A stretch of 6,478 bases of DNA from Pseudobdellovibrionaceae bacterium (GCA_913776405.1 CAJYOV010000239.1:1-6478), one strand, 5' to 3'. Counted from the stretch's first letter, positions 1 through 6,478 are shown. Made by a program: numbers and translations. Notes: generated by a model from the letters alone, not told the origin.

Positions 1-1231
1 TTGATAAATTTGTCCGTTCAAAGTTCGCTTGCATTCGGCCAGCTTCGATCCTCGAGAAATCCAACAACGAGTTTACAAGCTTAAGCAACCGAAGTGCATT
101 TCGGTGAGTCACAAGCTGGCGCTGGTACTGAGCCGGGTTCAAAGGATTTATTTCGTCATTTAACGAATCCTCGAGGGGTCCTAGGATCAAGGTCAGCGGT
201 GTGCGAAACTCATGCGAAACGTTGGAAAAGAAAGCTGTCTTCGCGCGATCGATCGCCGCTAAGGCTTCAGCGCGTCGCTGTTCTTCTTCGTAAGCTCGGA
301 TTTTTGAGATCGCAGATTCAATAGCCGCCTGAAGGAGCGCGTAGAAGCTTCGGTACTCTTGATCGAGTGCTCGGACTGGACTGACTCCACCGACTAAATA
401 ACCGAAAGTCCCCATCGACCCCGCTGGGTTGAGCGGCAGAACTATTGCCGTTTCGATCGGGAGATCGAAAGTGCCTGCTTTAAAGGCGCCAAACTTTTCT
501 TGCAGACCGGAAATTTCGTACGCGCCTGCCTTTTCAAGATCAAAAAACGGGACGAAGTCGACGCGTTGATCGTCAACACCGGAACTTCTAATCAAGCGAG
601 GGTTCTGAGAAGCCTCAAGTTCGTAAATCTGGAGGAATGGGAGATCGGACGCACTTTTTGACTGACGATTGGCCGCAAGCATTACGAGCTCTTGAACGGA
701 TTTCACGTTTGCGATTTCAAGAGTTAGATCACGCAGCACTTGAGTCCGTCGCGCGCTGAGCGTGGCGTCGGTCGTCTCCGTGATCGGGTGGAAGATGCCG
801 CCGACATTTCCCGACTCGTCGCGAATCGGGCTGAACGAGAATGTCATAAAGGCTTCTTCGAGATAGCCGCTTCGATCAAGAAACATCTGTTGGTCCTTGA
901 TGTAAGCGCCGAAGCCTTCATGCGCTCGGTCCCATTTAGCGCCAACGACCGGAAGAGCCGTTTCCCAACAAATTTTGAAAGGTTGGCCCATTGATTGGGG
1001 GTGTTTCACACCGCAAATCGGTCGGTAGGCGTCGTTGTAAATTTGGATGTCTTCCGGACCCCACGCAATCAAGATAGGAAAAGTCGATGAGAGACAAAGG
1101 CTGACCGTAGTTCGCAAGCTCTGAGGCCAAGCTTCGATGGGGCCGAGCGCTGTTTGCGACCAGTCCATAGAGCGGATCAGTTCGCCCATCTCGCCGCCGC
1201 CCGTGAGCCAACCCGCTTCGCTAATCATCAT
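1..1231 (-). CDS. PAS-GAF sensor histidine kinase, N-terminal part (3' end outside window)
   Basis: This is the first 410 codons of a probably soluble sensor histidine kinase. Translating the minus strand from 1231 gives an uninterrupted frame to the left edge. Residues about 29-152 form a PAS-type domain: it opens with LGPIEAWPQSLRT, continues with a WGP...YNDAYRP stretch, and ends with FSPIRDESGNVGG. Residues about 172-312 look like a GAF domain, followed by a charged coiled linker (RAYEEEQRRAEALAAIDRAK). The HisKA H-box is FFSNVSHEFRTPLTLILGP, with the phosphoacceptor His at residue 340. The second dimerisation helix is RLLKLVNSLLDFSRIEAGR at 381-399. No signal peptide or membrane helix is visible, so the stimulus is probably cytoplasmic. 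In this family an HATPase domain follows, often with receiver or output domains; all of that lies beyond the window. The start is well fixed because an in-frame TGA lies directly before the first ATG and a good Shine-Dalgarno sits just upstream. The gene is divergent from recQ. The ligand and cognate regulator cannot be told. Confidence 0.93.
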   Translation of the reverse strand, partial: MMISEAGWLTGGGEMGELIRSMDWSQTALGPIEAWPQSLRTTVSLCLSSTFPILIAWGPEDIQIYNDAYRPICGVKHPQSMGQPFKICWETALPVVGAKWDRAHEGFGAYIKDQQMFLDRSGYLEEAFMTFSFSPIRDESGNVGGIFHPITETTDATLSARRTQVLRDLTLEIANVKSVQELVMLAANRQSKSASDLPFLQIYELEASQNPRLIRSSGVDDQRVDFVPFFDLEKAGAYEISGLQEKFGAFKAGTFDLPIETAIVLPLNPAGSMGTFGYLVGGVSPVRALDQEYRSFYALLQAAIESAISKIRAYEEEQRRAEALAAIDRAKTAFFSNVSHEFRTPLTLILGPLEDSLNDEINPLNPAQYQRQLVTHRNALRLLKLVNSLLDFSRIEAGRMQANFERTNLS

Positions 1232-1392
1232 TCACTCTCCTCGAGAATTCACACGGTAGTCGACTGAGACACAAAGTCCAAACCCAATCGACCGAGGGGT
1301 TATCTAGAAATCCACACAAACCCGGGAATATACACAAAACGTACGCGGGAAAAAGAGAACTCACCTGCAGATGGTGGTTTAAAACGGGTGAG
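1232..1392. promoter_or_regulatory. Divergent intergenic region between histidine kinase and recQ
   Basis: These 161 bases separate two divergently oriented genes and must hold the histidine kinase promoter, and probably that of recQ. The heptamer ACACAAA occurs three times on the plus strand (1269-1275, 1314-1320, 1332-1338). The last two flank a CCCGGG palindrome and an AT-rich AATATA. No convincing -35/-10 pair is visible for either direction: the TATATT (minus) and TATACA (plus) hexamers around 1327-1334 lack a good -35 partner. The regulatory role is inferred from position alone. Confidence 0.5.
1236..1242 (-). promoter_or_regulatory. Ribosome binding site of the histidine kinase
   Basis: On the minus strand this reads GAGGAGA. 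The AGGAG core is 5 bases before the first ATG (1231) and 8 bases before the second ATG (1228). Because TGA immediately precedes the first ATG in frame, translation must begin at one of these two adjacent codons. The spacing slightly favours the second, which would shorten the protein by one residue. Confidence 0.75.
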
Positions 1393-2910
1393 ATGAAAAA
1401 GACGAGATCGACCCGGCTGAAATCTAAATCCCCTCGCGTACGTAAAGAGCTTCAATCTGTCTTCGGCTTCAAAAAGCTTCGAGATGCGCAGGAAGAGGTG
1501 ATCGATAGCGTTTTCGCCGGCAAGAACACGCTCGCGATTATGCCAACAGGGGCTGGTAAGTCGCTCTGCTACCAGCTTCCAGGCCAGCTTCTCGAAGGTA
1601 CAACTGTTGTCGTCTCGCCATTGATCGCGCTCATGAAAGATCAAAACGAGAAGTTGCTCGAGCTCGGTATCGATTCGGTTGAATTGAATAGTGCACTCGC
1701 TTCTAAAGACGTTGCCGACTCCATGGTGAGTTTGAAAAAAGGTCGTGCTGAGTTTCTCTATGTCACGCCTGAGAGACTGGTCGACCCGAAGTTTTTAGCT
1801 TCGCTGAAGAAACTCAAAATCGATCTGTTTGTTATCGATGAAGCCCACTGTGTCTCGCAGTGGGGTCACGATTTCCGACCGGCGTTTTTAGGGCTTGTCG
1901 ACGCCTGGAAAGCTTTGGGCAGCCCTCAACTTCTCGCGCTCACTGCGACCGCGACCGACGCCGTTGCCGAAGAGATCGCTGGGTTGTTTGATCCAGATCT
2001 GAACATTCTGCGCTCGGGAGTCTTCAGAAAAAACCTGTTCTATCAAGCGCGCATCCTAGACAAAGAAGAAGAAAAGTTTCCGATCCTCTTAGAGCTCTTA
2101 GAAAACTCTCGAGGCGCAACCGTGGTCTACTCGGCGACGGTCGCCACTGTAAACTCACTCTACGATCAATTGAAGGAAGCGGGCTACGACGTCGACAAAT
2201 ACCACGGGAAAATGAAAGCCGCCGATCGACATGCAGCTCAAGACCGATTCATGTCAGGCAAAGTGCCGATCATGATCGCGACAAATGCGTTCGGTATGGG
2301 TATCGACAAAGCCGATATCCGTTCGGTCATTCACTATCACTTTACGGGCTCTCTTGAAGCGTACTATCAAGAGTCAGGCCGCGCCGGTCGGGATGGTCAG
2401 CGTTCCGACTGCACTCTGCTCTACCTCAAGAAAGATAAATCGACTCAAAGCTTTTTCTTAGCTGGCAAATACCCGATGCCGGAGTCGATCTTCGCTGTGT
2501 ACAAGGCTGTGGAAGCTGGCGGTACCGTCACCGTGAAAGACCTGAAAGAAACGCTCACGTCTGTTCCACTTTCGAAAATTAAAGTGATCCTTTCAGCGTT
2601 GCGTGCGTCCGAGATCATCGAACTAAAAGCTCGTGGCAAAATGTGCGTGCTCAAAAAGGGCCTCGAAACGAAGGACCTTCAATCTGTTTTCGATACCTAT
2701 CAGGCCAAAAAAGAAAATGACCGCGACAAACTCAAACAAATGATTGTCTATGCGCAGTCAGCTCTTTGCCGATGGAAAATTTTGATGAACTACTTCAAGC
2801 AGGAAACGGATTGGAGTGAGTGTAAGCACTGCGATAACTGCGAGAAACAGACAGGGCTCTCAAAGATCGCTGCGAGTTATGAACCCAGCCTCATCGAAAG
2901 GCACGCTTAA
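1393..2910 (+). CDS. recQ: RecQ-family ATP-dependent DNA helicase (short form, no HRDC)
   Basis: A superfamily 2 3'-5' DNA helicase, expected to unwind recombination and replication intermediates in the cytoplasm. Motif 0 is FGFKKLRDAQ at residues 24-33. Walker A is PTGAGKS at 51-57 (Lys56), motif Ia is SPLIALMKDQ at 75-84, and the DEAH box is at 149-152. It runs directly into the RecQ aromatic-rich loop HCVSQWGHDFRP at 152-163. Motif III is LTATAT. Motif V is ATNAFGMGIDKADIR near 296-310. Motif VI is QESGRAGRDG at 326-335, with Arg330 and Arg333 as arginine-finger candidates. A RecQ zinc site is formed by Cys459, Cys477, Cys480 and Cys483. Residues about 361-422 look like a small winged helix inserted between the helicase core and the zinc site, and no HRDC follows. 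At 505 residues it is shorter than the roughly 600 of E. coli RecQ. The ATG at 1393 is preceded by GGTGA at very short spacing, and no better start is visible upstream. The last 16 codons overlap the convergent lipoprotein gene. Confidence 0.95.
   Translation: MKKTRSTRLKSKSPRVRKELQSVFGFKKLRDAQEEVIDSVFAGKNTLAIMPTGAGKSLCYQLPGQLLEGTTVVVSPLIALMKDQNEKLLELGIDSVELNSALASKDVADSMVSLKKGRAEFLYVTPERLVDPKFLASLKKLKIDLFVIDEAHCVSQWGHDFRPAFLGLVDAWKALGSPQLLALTATATDAVAEEIAGLFDPDLNILRSGVFRKNLFYQARILDKEEEKFPILLELLENSRGATVVYSATVATVNSLYDQLKEAGYDVDKYHGKMKAADRHAAQDRFMSGKVPIMIATNAFGMGIDKADIRSVIHYHFTGSLEAYYQESGRAGRDGQRSDCTLLYLKKDKSTQSFFLAGKYPMPESIFAVYKAVEAGGTVTVKDLKETLTSVPLSKIKVILSALRASEIIELKARGKMCVLKKGLETKDLQSVFDTYQAKKENDRDKLKQMIVYAQSALCRWKILMNYFKQETDWSECKHCDNCEKQTGLSKIAASYEPSLIERHA
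2860..2910. other. Tail-to-tail overlap of recQ and lipoprotein genes
   Basis: The recQ stop (TAA, 2908-2910) lies inside the lipoprotein gene, and the lipoprotein stop (TGA on the minus strand, 2860-2862) lies inside recQ. The shared 51 bases encode the last 16 RecQ residues, all after the final zinc cysteine (Cys483), and the last 16 lipoprotein residues. There is no intergenic space and no hairpin with a T-tract for an intrinsic terminator between the genes. Confidence 0.85.
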
Positions 2911-3315
2911 CGGGCCAACCGTTACGTCACCTTTCGCGCGATACTTCGAGCCTTTGGTGAAGACAGTTTTAGCGAGGAATTTAAGAAGATCCGCATTAGA
3001 AACCACGATCGGGACAACGGTCTCTGTCGTGCCGTCAGCCGGAATCTCAACATCTTTCACGTAAGTCCCGTTCGCGACGCTCTTATCGTTGATGATGATG
3101 TCGTACTTCAGCTTCGACACCGTCGCCGAAATCTTATTTGGGTTCGTGACTCTCAATTTCACGTTAAGTTCTGCGCGTGTGAGCTCAAGCTTCTTAACGC
3201 TGACGTCCGGCACTTTGACCTTAATCGGCTCAACGAGTTGATCTGCAATCGTCATACAACCCGCCGTCACGAAAACAGCCACCATCGATAAAGCGTATAA
3301 GAGCAAATTCCGCAT
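2860..3315 (-). CDS. LEA type 2 / WHy-domain lipoprotein
   Basis: A small predicted outer- or inner-membrane lipoprotein of 151 residues. It opens with the signal sequence MRNLLLYALSMVAVFVTAGC, a basic start followed by a hydrophobic core and a lipobox ending at Cys20. The -3 residue is Thr, which is less usual than Leu or Val. The mature part resembles the LEA14/WHy (water stress and hypersensitive response) beta-sandwich: it alternates short strands, contains the hallmark VTNPNK after a LNVKLRV strand, then a YDIIIND strand, a VEIPADGTTE turn and a VPIVV strand. Proteins of this fold are linked to desiccation or envelope stress, but the bacterial role is poorly defined and nothing here identifies a ligand. 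The frame stays open upstream to 3363. I chose the ATG at 3315 because it puts the signal peptide at the N-terminus; the extra 16 residues would be polar and charged. It is divergent from the SNF2 gene and overlaps the recQ 3' end by 51 bases on the opposite strand. Confidence 0.85.
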   Translation of the reverse strand: MRNLLLYALSMVAVFVTAGCMTIADQLVEPIKVKVPDVSVKKLELTRAELNVKLRVTNPNKISATVSKLKYDIIINDKSVANGTYVKDVEIPADGTTETVVPIVVSNADLLKFLAKTVFTKGSKYRAKGDVTVGPLSVPFDEAGFITRSDL

Positions 3316-3410
3316 CTCACTACGGTAGGCGCTCGCCCCGTCGCGGTCCAGTGATTCGATCAAAGCAAGAAGACTTTCCGAGTCGACCGATTTCTAGTAC
3401 TGTGCAGGCG
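3316..3410. promoter_or_regulatory. Divergent intergenic region between lipoprotein and SNF2 genes
   Basis: These 95 bases separate two divergent genes, so promoters for both are expected here. A TAGTACT at 3395-3401 could serve as a plus-strand -10 box, but no good -35 stands at 16-18 bases from it, and it would give an mRNA with almost no leader. Longer, less likely starts of both genes (GTG at 3351 plus; 3363 minus) would overlap in this stretch. Confidence 0.4.
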
Positions 3411-5942
3411 ATGCCTGTTGCGAATAAATTTGTGCGTGATTTCGATGCAGTCGCCCGAGCGGGTGGCGCAGAAGATTTCGAGCTTGGGCTTTCGAGCCTA
3501 GAACGCTTGGGAAAACACGCAGCTCAATTTAAAATCAAAAATCCTTCGGGGAAGTCGGCTCAGTTGCAGCCGGCTTCTTTTGTCGTTCTCGACTGGCATG
3601 AAGCCGAGTCTAAAGCGCAGCTCGCTGTTCACTGCACCTGCAGTGCGTTTCAAAAATATCAGGAGCTCTGTCATCACACTTGGACCGCACTTCTCGACTT
3701 CGACAAATCGACTCAAGTCGAAATCGCCGAAAAACGTGCCGAGATCGAAAAAAAGCCGCTCACTTTAAAGCGCTTAACGGATGAAAACGCACATCAAGCG
3801 TTAGCCGAATCACTGGATCTCAAATCCGTTCGTGATTGGCCGAGCCTGAAGGTTCAGCCGGTTGGCACACTCGAATTCACTGTGAACTCATCTTCAGGCG
3901 ATTACGTGCTGACGAACTTCGGGTTTGAGTACGGTGAGTATCGAATCCGATCAACGTCTCAGCGCAAAGAGTTTTTAAGCCCGGCGCAACAGCACAAGAT
4001 CAAACGCAATCAATCCGCTGAAAAAGAGCTTCTTAGAAGTTTCAAAGGCGAGTCGGCTCCTAAGAAACTTGAGGGCAAGAAATTCTCGGCCTCTGAGTTG
4101 AAAGCCTTTATCGCCGATCACCAGAATCCAAACTGGAACGTGCTGGTTGAAGGTCGCCGAGTGATTCCGCTTGAAGTCACTCAAGCAACTCTGGAAGAGA
4201 AAAATGGACGCTATGAGTTCGTTGCGCGGTTTGCCTCTGGCGATCATTCCTTCAACCTGGCTGAGGTCATCGGCACGAGCGCCTCAAAAGACGCTCTTCT
4301 CACACTTTCGGACGGCTCGCCGGCTTTCGTGAACGAGGAATGGTCGAAACGGCTGGACATCCTCGCTCGCGGCGCAACTCTCTCCAAAGAAGGCGCACTC
4401 TGCTTTAACCGAACGTCGCTCCCGCTTTTCAAATCTGTTTTTGAAGGCCATGACTCGATTGCGATTTCTCAAGAGGCGAAGGCGGTTTTCGATTCGCTAA
4501 CCGCCCTTGGCGAAACCGGATTAGCCGAAGCACCTAAAGCCTTGAATGCGTCTCTCAGATCTTATCAACAAGAGGGCTTGTTCTGGCTTCTCAAAATGTC
4601 GCGATCAGGTTTTGGCGGCATCCTTGCCGACGACATGGGTTTAGGTAAGACCATTCAGATCATCGCGTACTTACTCTCGCGTCGCGCGCATTTCCGATTC
4701 AACGAAAGCGAACAAAAGCCGTGCCTCGTCGTTTTACCTAAAAGTTTAGTTTCAAACTGGAAAAACGAAATCGACAAGTTTGGTCCGATGCTCCGGGTGC
4801 TCGATTTCGCTGGCGCAAACCGTGGCATCTTTCGGCCTCAATACTTCGACGTCGTGCTCACGACCTATCACGTAATGAAGAATGAGATCGACCGTTTGAA
4901 AGAGGTCGACTTCGACACAATTATTTTAGACGAAGCACAGGCAATCAAAAATCCGACTTCACAGATCTCGAAGGCAGCCTTTCAACTGAAAGCTCGTCAG
5001 CGTTTCGCTCTTAGCGGCACGCCGATCGAGAATTCGCTTAAAGATCTCTTCTCACTGTTTCATTTTACGAACCCGGGTTTGATCCCACCCGCGTTTGAAC
5101 GCGCCTACGGCGAAAAGAAAAACATTACGTTACCCAAAGCGGTCACTGAGAAGATCGCCGCTTCCGTGAAGCCGTTCATCCTACGCCGCACAAAAAAACA
5201 AGTGCTGACGGAACTTCCCGATAAGAGTGAACAAGTCCTCATCTGCGAAATGGATGGGCCACAAAAAAGTCTCTACGATAAGACTCGCAAGCACTTCAAA
5301 GTGATGTTGAAGGAGTCAGCGACCGAAACGCCGAACGGTCCAAAATCAACACGAGTCTTTGAAGCTCTTTTGAGGCTCCGTCAGATCTCATGCCACCCGG
5401 CTCTCATCGGCGAAAATGGCAAGTCAGTCGAAAGCACGAAGGTTGAAATGTTGCTCGAGCATCTCGAGGACATTCAAGCTGCGGGCAATAAGGCGCTCGT
5501 TTTTTCGCAGTTCACCTCGTTTCTTGATCTCTTGAAGCCTGAGCTCGAGAAGGCCGGCATCCCTTTTGAGCATCTCGACGGTCAAACTAGAAACCGGGGC
5601 GCAGTCGTTGATCGATTTAACTCGAATCCAAAAACGACTGTCTTCCTCATCAGCCTCAAGGCCGGTGGCACAGGTCTTAACTTAACGACTGCGTCTTATG
5701 TCTTTTTGATGGACCCGTGGTGGAACCCAGCGATCGAAGCGCAAGCGATTGATCGCGCCTACCGAATGGGTCAGAAGAATAAAGTCATGGCTTATCGCTT
5801 GATCGCAAAAGGCTCGATCGAAGAGAAGATCATGAAGCTTCAGGATCAGAAGCGAACACTCGCAAATTCGATGATCAGTGAAGACAACACTCTCGGGACC
5901 AGCCTCTCTCTCGACGACCTCGAATTCCTCATGGAGCCATAA
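3411..5942 (+). CDS. SNF2-family ATPase/helicase with N-terminal SWIM zinc finger
   Basis: A bacterial SNF2 (Swi2/Snf2) DNA-dependent ATPase of 843 residues, the usual size for the SWIM-containing type. These proteins translocate on duplex DNA and remodel nucleoprotein complexes; they are not classical unwinding helicases. Near the N-terminus, CTC...ELCHH provides a SWIM CxC-CxH zinc site (Cys75, Cys77, Cys87, His89). Residues about 100-375 are a poorly conserved middle region. The ATPase core begins with SLRSYQQEGLFWLL at about 381. Walker A is DMGLGKT at 408-414, motif II is DEAQ at 507-510 (common in bacterial SNF2 in place of DEAH), and motif III is SGTPIEN at 535-541. The C-terminal lobe has LVFSQF, SLKAGGTGLNLT at about 748-759, and DPWWNPAIEAQ leading into DRAYRMGQ. 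The frame is open further upstream to a GTG at 3351. I prefer the ATG at 3411, which has AGG close by and starts just before the conserved N-terminus. No partner gene is adjacent on the same strand. Confidence 0.93.
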   Translation: MPVANKFVRDFDAVARAGGAEDFELGLSSLERLGKHAAQFKIKNPSGKSAQLQPASFVVLDWHEAESKAQLAVHCTCSAFQKYQELCHHTWTALLDFDKSTQVEIAEKRAEIEKKPLTLKRLTDENAHQALAESLDLKSVRDWPSLKVQPVGTLEFTVNSSSGDYVLTNFGFEYGEYRIRSTSQRKEFLSPAQQHKIKRNQSAEKELLRSFKGESAPKKLEGKKFSASELKAFIADHQNPNWNVLVEGRRVIPLEVTQATLEEKNGRYEFVARFASGDHSFNLAEVIGTSASKDALLTLSDGSPAFVNEEWSKRLDILARGATLSKEGALCFNRTSLPLFKSVFEGHDSIAISQEAKAVFDSLTALGETGLAEAPKALNASLRSYQQEGLFWLLKMSRSGFGGILADDMGLGKTIQIIAYLLSRRAHFRFNESEQKPCLVVLPKSLVSNWKNEIDKFGPMLRVLDFAGANRGIFRPQYFDVVLTTYHVMKNEIDRLKEVDFDTIILDEAQAIKNPTSQISKAAFQLKARQRFALSGTPIENSLKDLFSLFHFTNPGLIPPAFERAYGEKKNITLPKAVTEKIAASVKPFILRRTKKQVLTELPDKSEQVLICEMDGPQKSLYDKTRKHFKVMLKESATETPNGPKSTRVFEALLRLRQISCHPALIGENGKSVESTKVEMLLEHLEDIQAAGNKALVFSQFTSFLDLLKPELEKAGIPFEHLDGQTRNRGAVVDRFNSNPKTTVFLISLKAGGTGLNLTTASYVFLMDPWWNPAIEAQAIDRAYRMGQKNKVMAYRLIAKGSIEEKIMKLQDQKRTLANSMISEDNTLGTSLSLDDLEFLMEP

Positions 5943-5954
5943 ACCGCCCCCTGG

Positions 5955-6107
5955 ATGATGGCCTTCCGATTTCCGGATTCAGAGACGAGTTCCGGATTCG
6001 TGGATCGCTTGGCTGCCGAGCTCGAATTAAATCGTTCCCTGGTCGATTCCGACTGGGTCTCAGCTTTGCTTTGTCCGTCCGCGGGCGATTCGCCCTCGAA
6101 CAACTGA
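5955..6107 (+). other. Short open frame in the spacer after the SNF2 gene, coding status uncertain
   Basis: An open stretch of 50 codons begins at two consecutive ATGs (5955 and 5958) and ends at TGA 6105-6107. It lies in the same frame as the upstream SNF2 gene, separated from its TAA stop (5940-5942) by only four codons. The predicted peptide is acidic and partly helix-prone (VDRLAAELELNRSLVDSDW), with no recognised domain. The bases before the ATGs are C-rich, with no Shine-Dalgarno. It could be a small protein, a former C-terminal extension of the ATPase cut off by a stop codon, or chance. Confidence 0.25.
5971..5999 (+). repeat. Direct repeat of a 10-mer, TTCCGGATTC
   Basis: TTCCGGATTC occurs at 5971-5980 and again at 5990-5999, 19 bases apart start to start. 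Each copy contains the self-complementary TCCGGA, so the two can also pair as a weak six-base stem. It lies just downstream of the SNF2 stop and has no T-tract after it. No function is evident. Confidence 0.5.
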
Positions 6108-6133
6108 CTTAAAAAAACTGAACGGATAAAGCT

Positions 6134-6478
6134 ATGATCAAATTCCTTTTCGTCGTCGCTCTTTGTGCTCTTACTTTGCTCTCTGAATCCGCGCATGCAG
6201 GCTCTCTCATTAACGAATCGGCGTGCCCCGTCATCGATATGAGTTCGCAACACTTCTATGTCGCGCGAGCTTCTGGAATCCGGTGTGAAGATTGGCAGTC
6301 GATCTCGAAAGCGACTCGATACGCGAGTCTGATACTCGCGCCGGCAAGTTTCGCGGTTCTCAAAAACCCAGCCATCGGTGCAGAACTTGCGGCTATGGGT
6401 TTGACGTTAGCGAACCCGGCCGTTTTGTCGGTCGCGGTCGTCGGCGTTTTTGGCGTTACGACCTTCGATATAATCCTG
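6134..6478 (+). CDS. Secreted or membrane-associated protein of unknown function, N-terminal part
   Basis: The first 115 codons of a gene that runs off the right edge. I do not recognise the family. It starts with a clear Sec signal peptide, MIKFLFVVALCALTLLSESAHA, with a probable signal peptidase I site after AHA (residues 20-22). The mature protein begins GSLINESACPVIDM. Two cysteines (31 and 51) could pair in the periplasm. From residue 63 on it is rich in Ala, Leu, Val and Gly, with hydrophobic stretches at about 63-76, 80-94 and 96-111 that may be membrane segments. The latter two each follow an NPA motif (KNPAIGAEL, ANPAVLSVA), hinting at a degenerate repeat. The start is supported by an in-frame TGA 15 bases upstream (6119-6121) and a GGA at 6124-6126. 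No strong terminator separates it from the SNF2 gene, so read-through transcription is possible. Confidence 0.75.
   Translation, partial: MIKFLFVVALCALTLLSESAHAGSLINESACPVIDMSSQHFYVARASGIRCEDWQSISKATRYASLILAPASFAVLKNPAIGAELAAMGLTLANPAVLSVAVVGVFGVTTFDIIL

Noticed and set aside
740..1211. Open frames at 740-994 (plus) and 936-1211 (minus, other frame)
   Set aside because: Both are shadows of the PAS/GAF-coding frame of the histidine kinase, whose translation matches a known domain order without interruption.
1300..1644. Minus-strand open frame of 114 codons across the recQ start
   Set aside because: It lies opposite the Walker A region of recQ and the intergenic region, and its product shows no recognisable domain.
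3316..3363. Upstream start at 3363 for the lipoprotein gene
   Set aside because: It would place 16 polar residues ahead of the signal peptide and hide the lipoprotein signal.
3351..3410. GTG start at 3351 giving a SNF2 protein 20 residues longer
   Set aside because: It has no Shine-Dalgarno and adds a polar stretch unlike a conserved N-terminus. The ATG at 3411 is the simpler start, though 3351 cannot be excluded.
1393..5942. RecQ plus SNF2 as an antiphage defence system
   Set aside because: Helicases of both types occur in defence systems, but no nuclease, methylase, protease, toxin or mobile-element partner is present, and both proteins look like housekeeping forms.
6083..6095. GGGCG-ATT-CGCCC hairpin as an intrinsic terminator
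   Set aside because: The stem is perfect but only five pairs long with a three-base loop, and no T-tract follows on the plus strand. On the minus strand the T-rich run precedes the stem rather than following it.
5846..6253. Minus-strand open frame of 135 codons over the SNF2 end and the next gene start
   Set aside because: It lies antisense to two better supported genes, its product is low-complexity and rich in Ser, Arg and Glu, and it shows no domain or ribosome binding site.

Overview
The window reads as an ordinary chromosomal stretch from a Gram-negative bacterium with roughly even base composition. It carries a diderm-type lipoprotein, a Sec-exported protein and a multi-domain cytoplasmic histidine kinase. 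The style (short RecQ with a C-terminal zinc site, SWIM-SNF2 ATPase, WHy/LEA-type lipoprotein) resembles Bdellovibrionota or the former Deltaproteobacteria. That placement is an inference from general gene style, not from a marker gene.

Layout. (1) 1-1231, minus strand: the N-terminal 410 codons of a PAS-GAF-HisKA sensor histidine kinase, cut by the left window edge just after the dimerisation/phosphoacceptor helices. (2) 1232-1392: a 161-base divergent intergenic region holding three ACACAAA copies. (3) 1393-2910, plus: a 505-residue RecQ-family DNA helicase with all helicase motifs and a four-cysteine zinc site at its end. It has no HRDC domain, and a winged-helix-like segment sits before the zinc site. 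(4) 2860-3315, minus: a small LEA type 2/WHy-domain lipoprotein whose 3' end overlaps the 3' end of recQ tail to tail by 51 bases. (5) 3411-5942, plus: an 843-residue SNF2-family ATPase with an N-terminal SWIM zinc finger. (6) 5943-6133: a spacer with an open reading stretch in frame with the preceding gene and a repeated 10-mer. (7) 6134 to the right edge, plus: the start of a secreted or membrane-associated protein of unknown function.

The two DNA-dependent ATPases lie on the same strand and are separated only by the opposite-strand lipoprotein gene. RecQ unwinds DNA during recombination and repair. SNF2-SWIM proteins translocate on duplex DNA and remodel protein-nucleic acid complexes. A shared genome-maintenance role is possible, but nothing in the sequence ties them into one operon. 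I found no mobile element, CRISPR array, tRNA, rRNA or defence-island hallmark. The most notable features are the RecQ domain order, the convergent overlap, and the open in-frame stretch after the SNF2 stop codon. None of these amounts to evidence of a new system.
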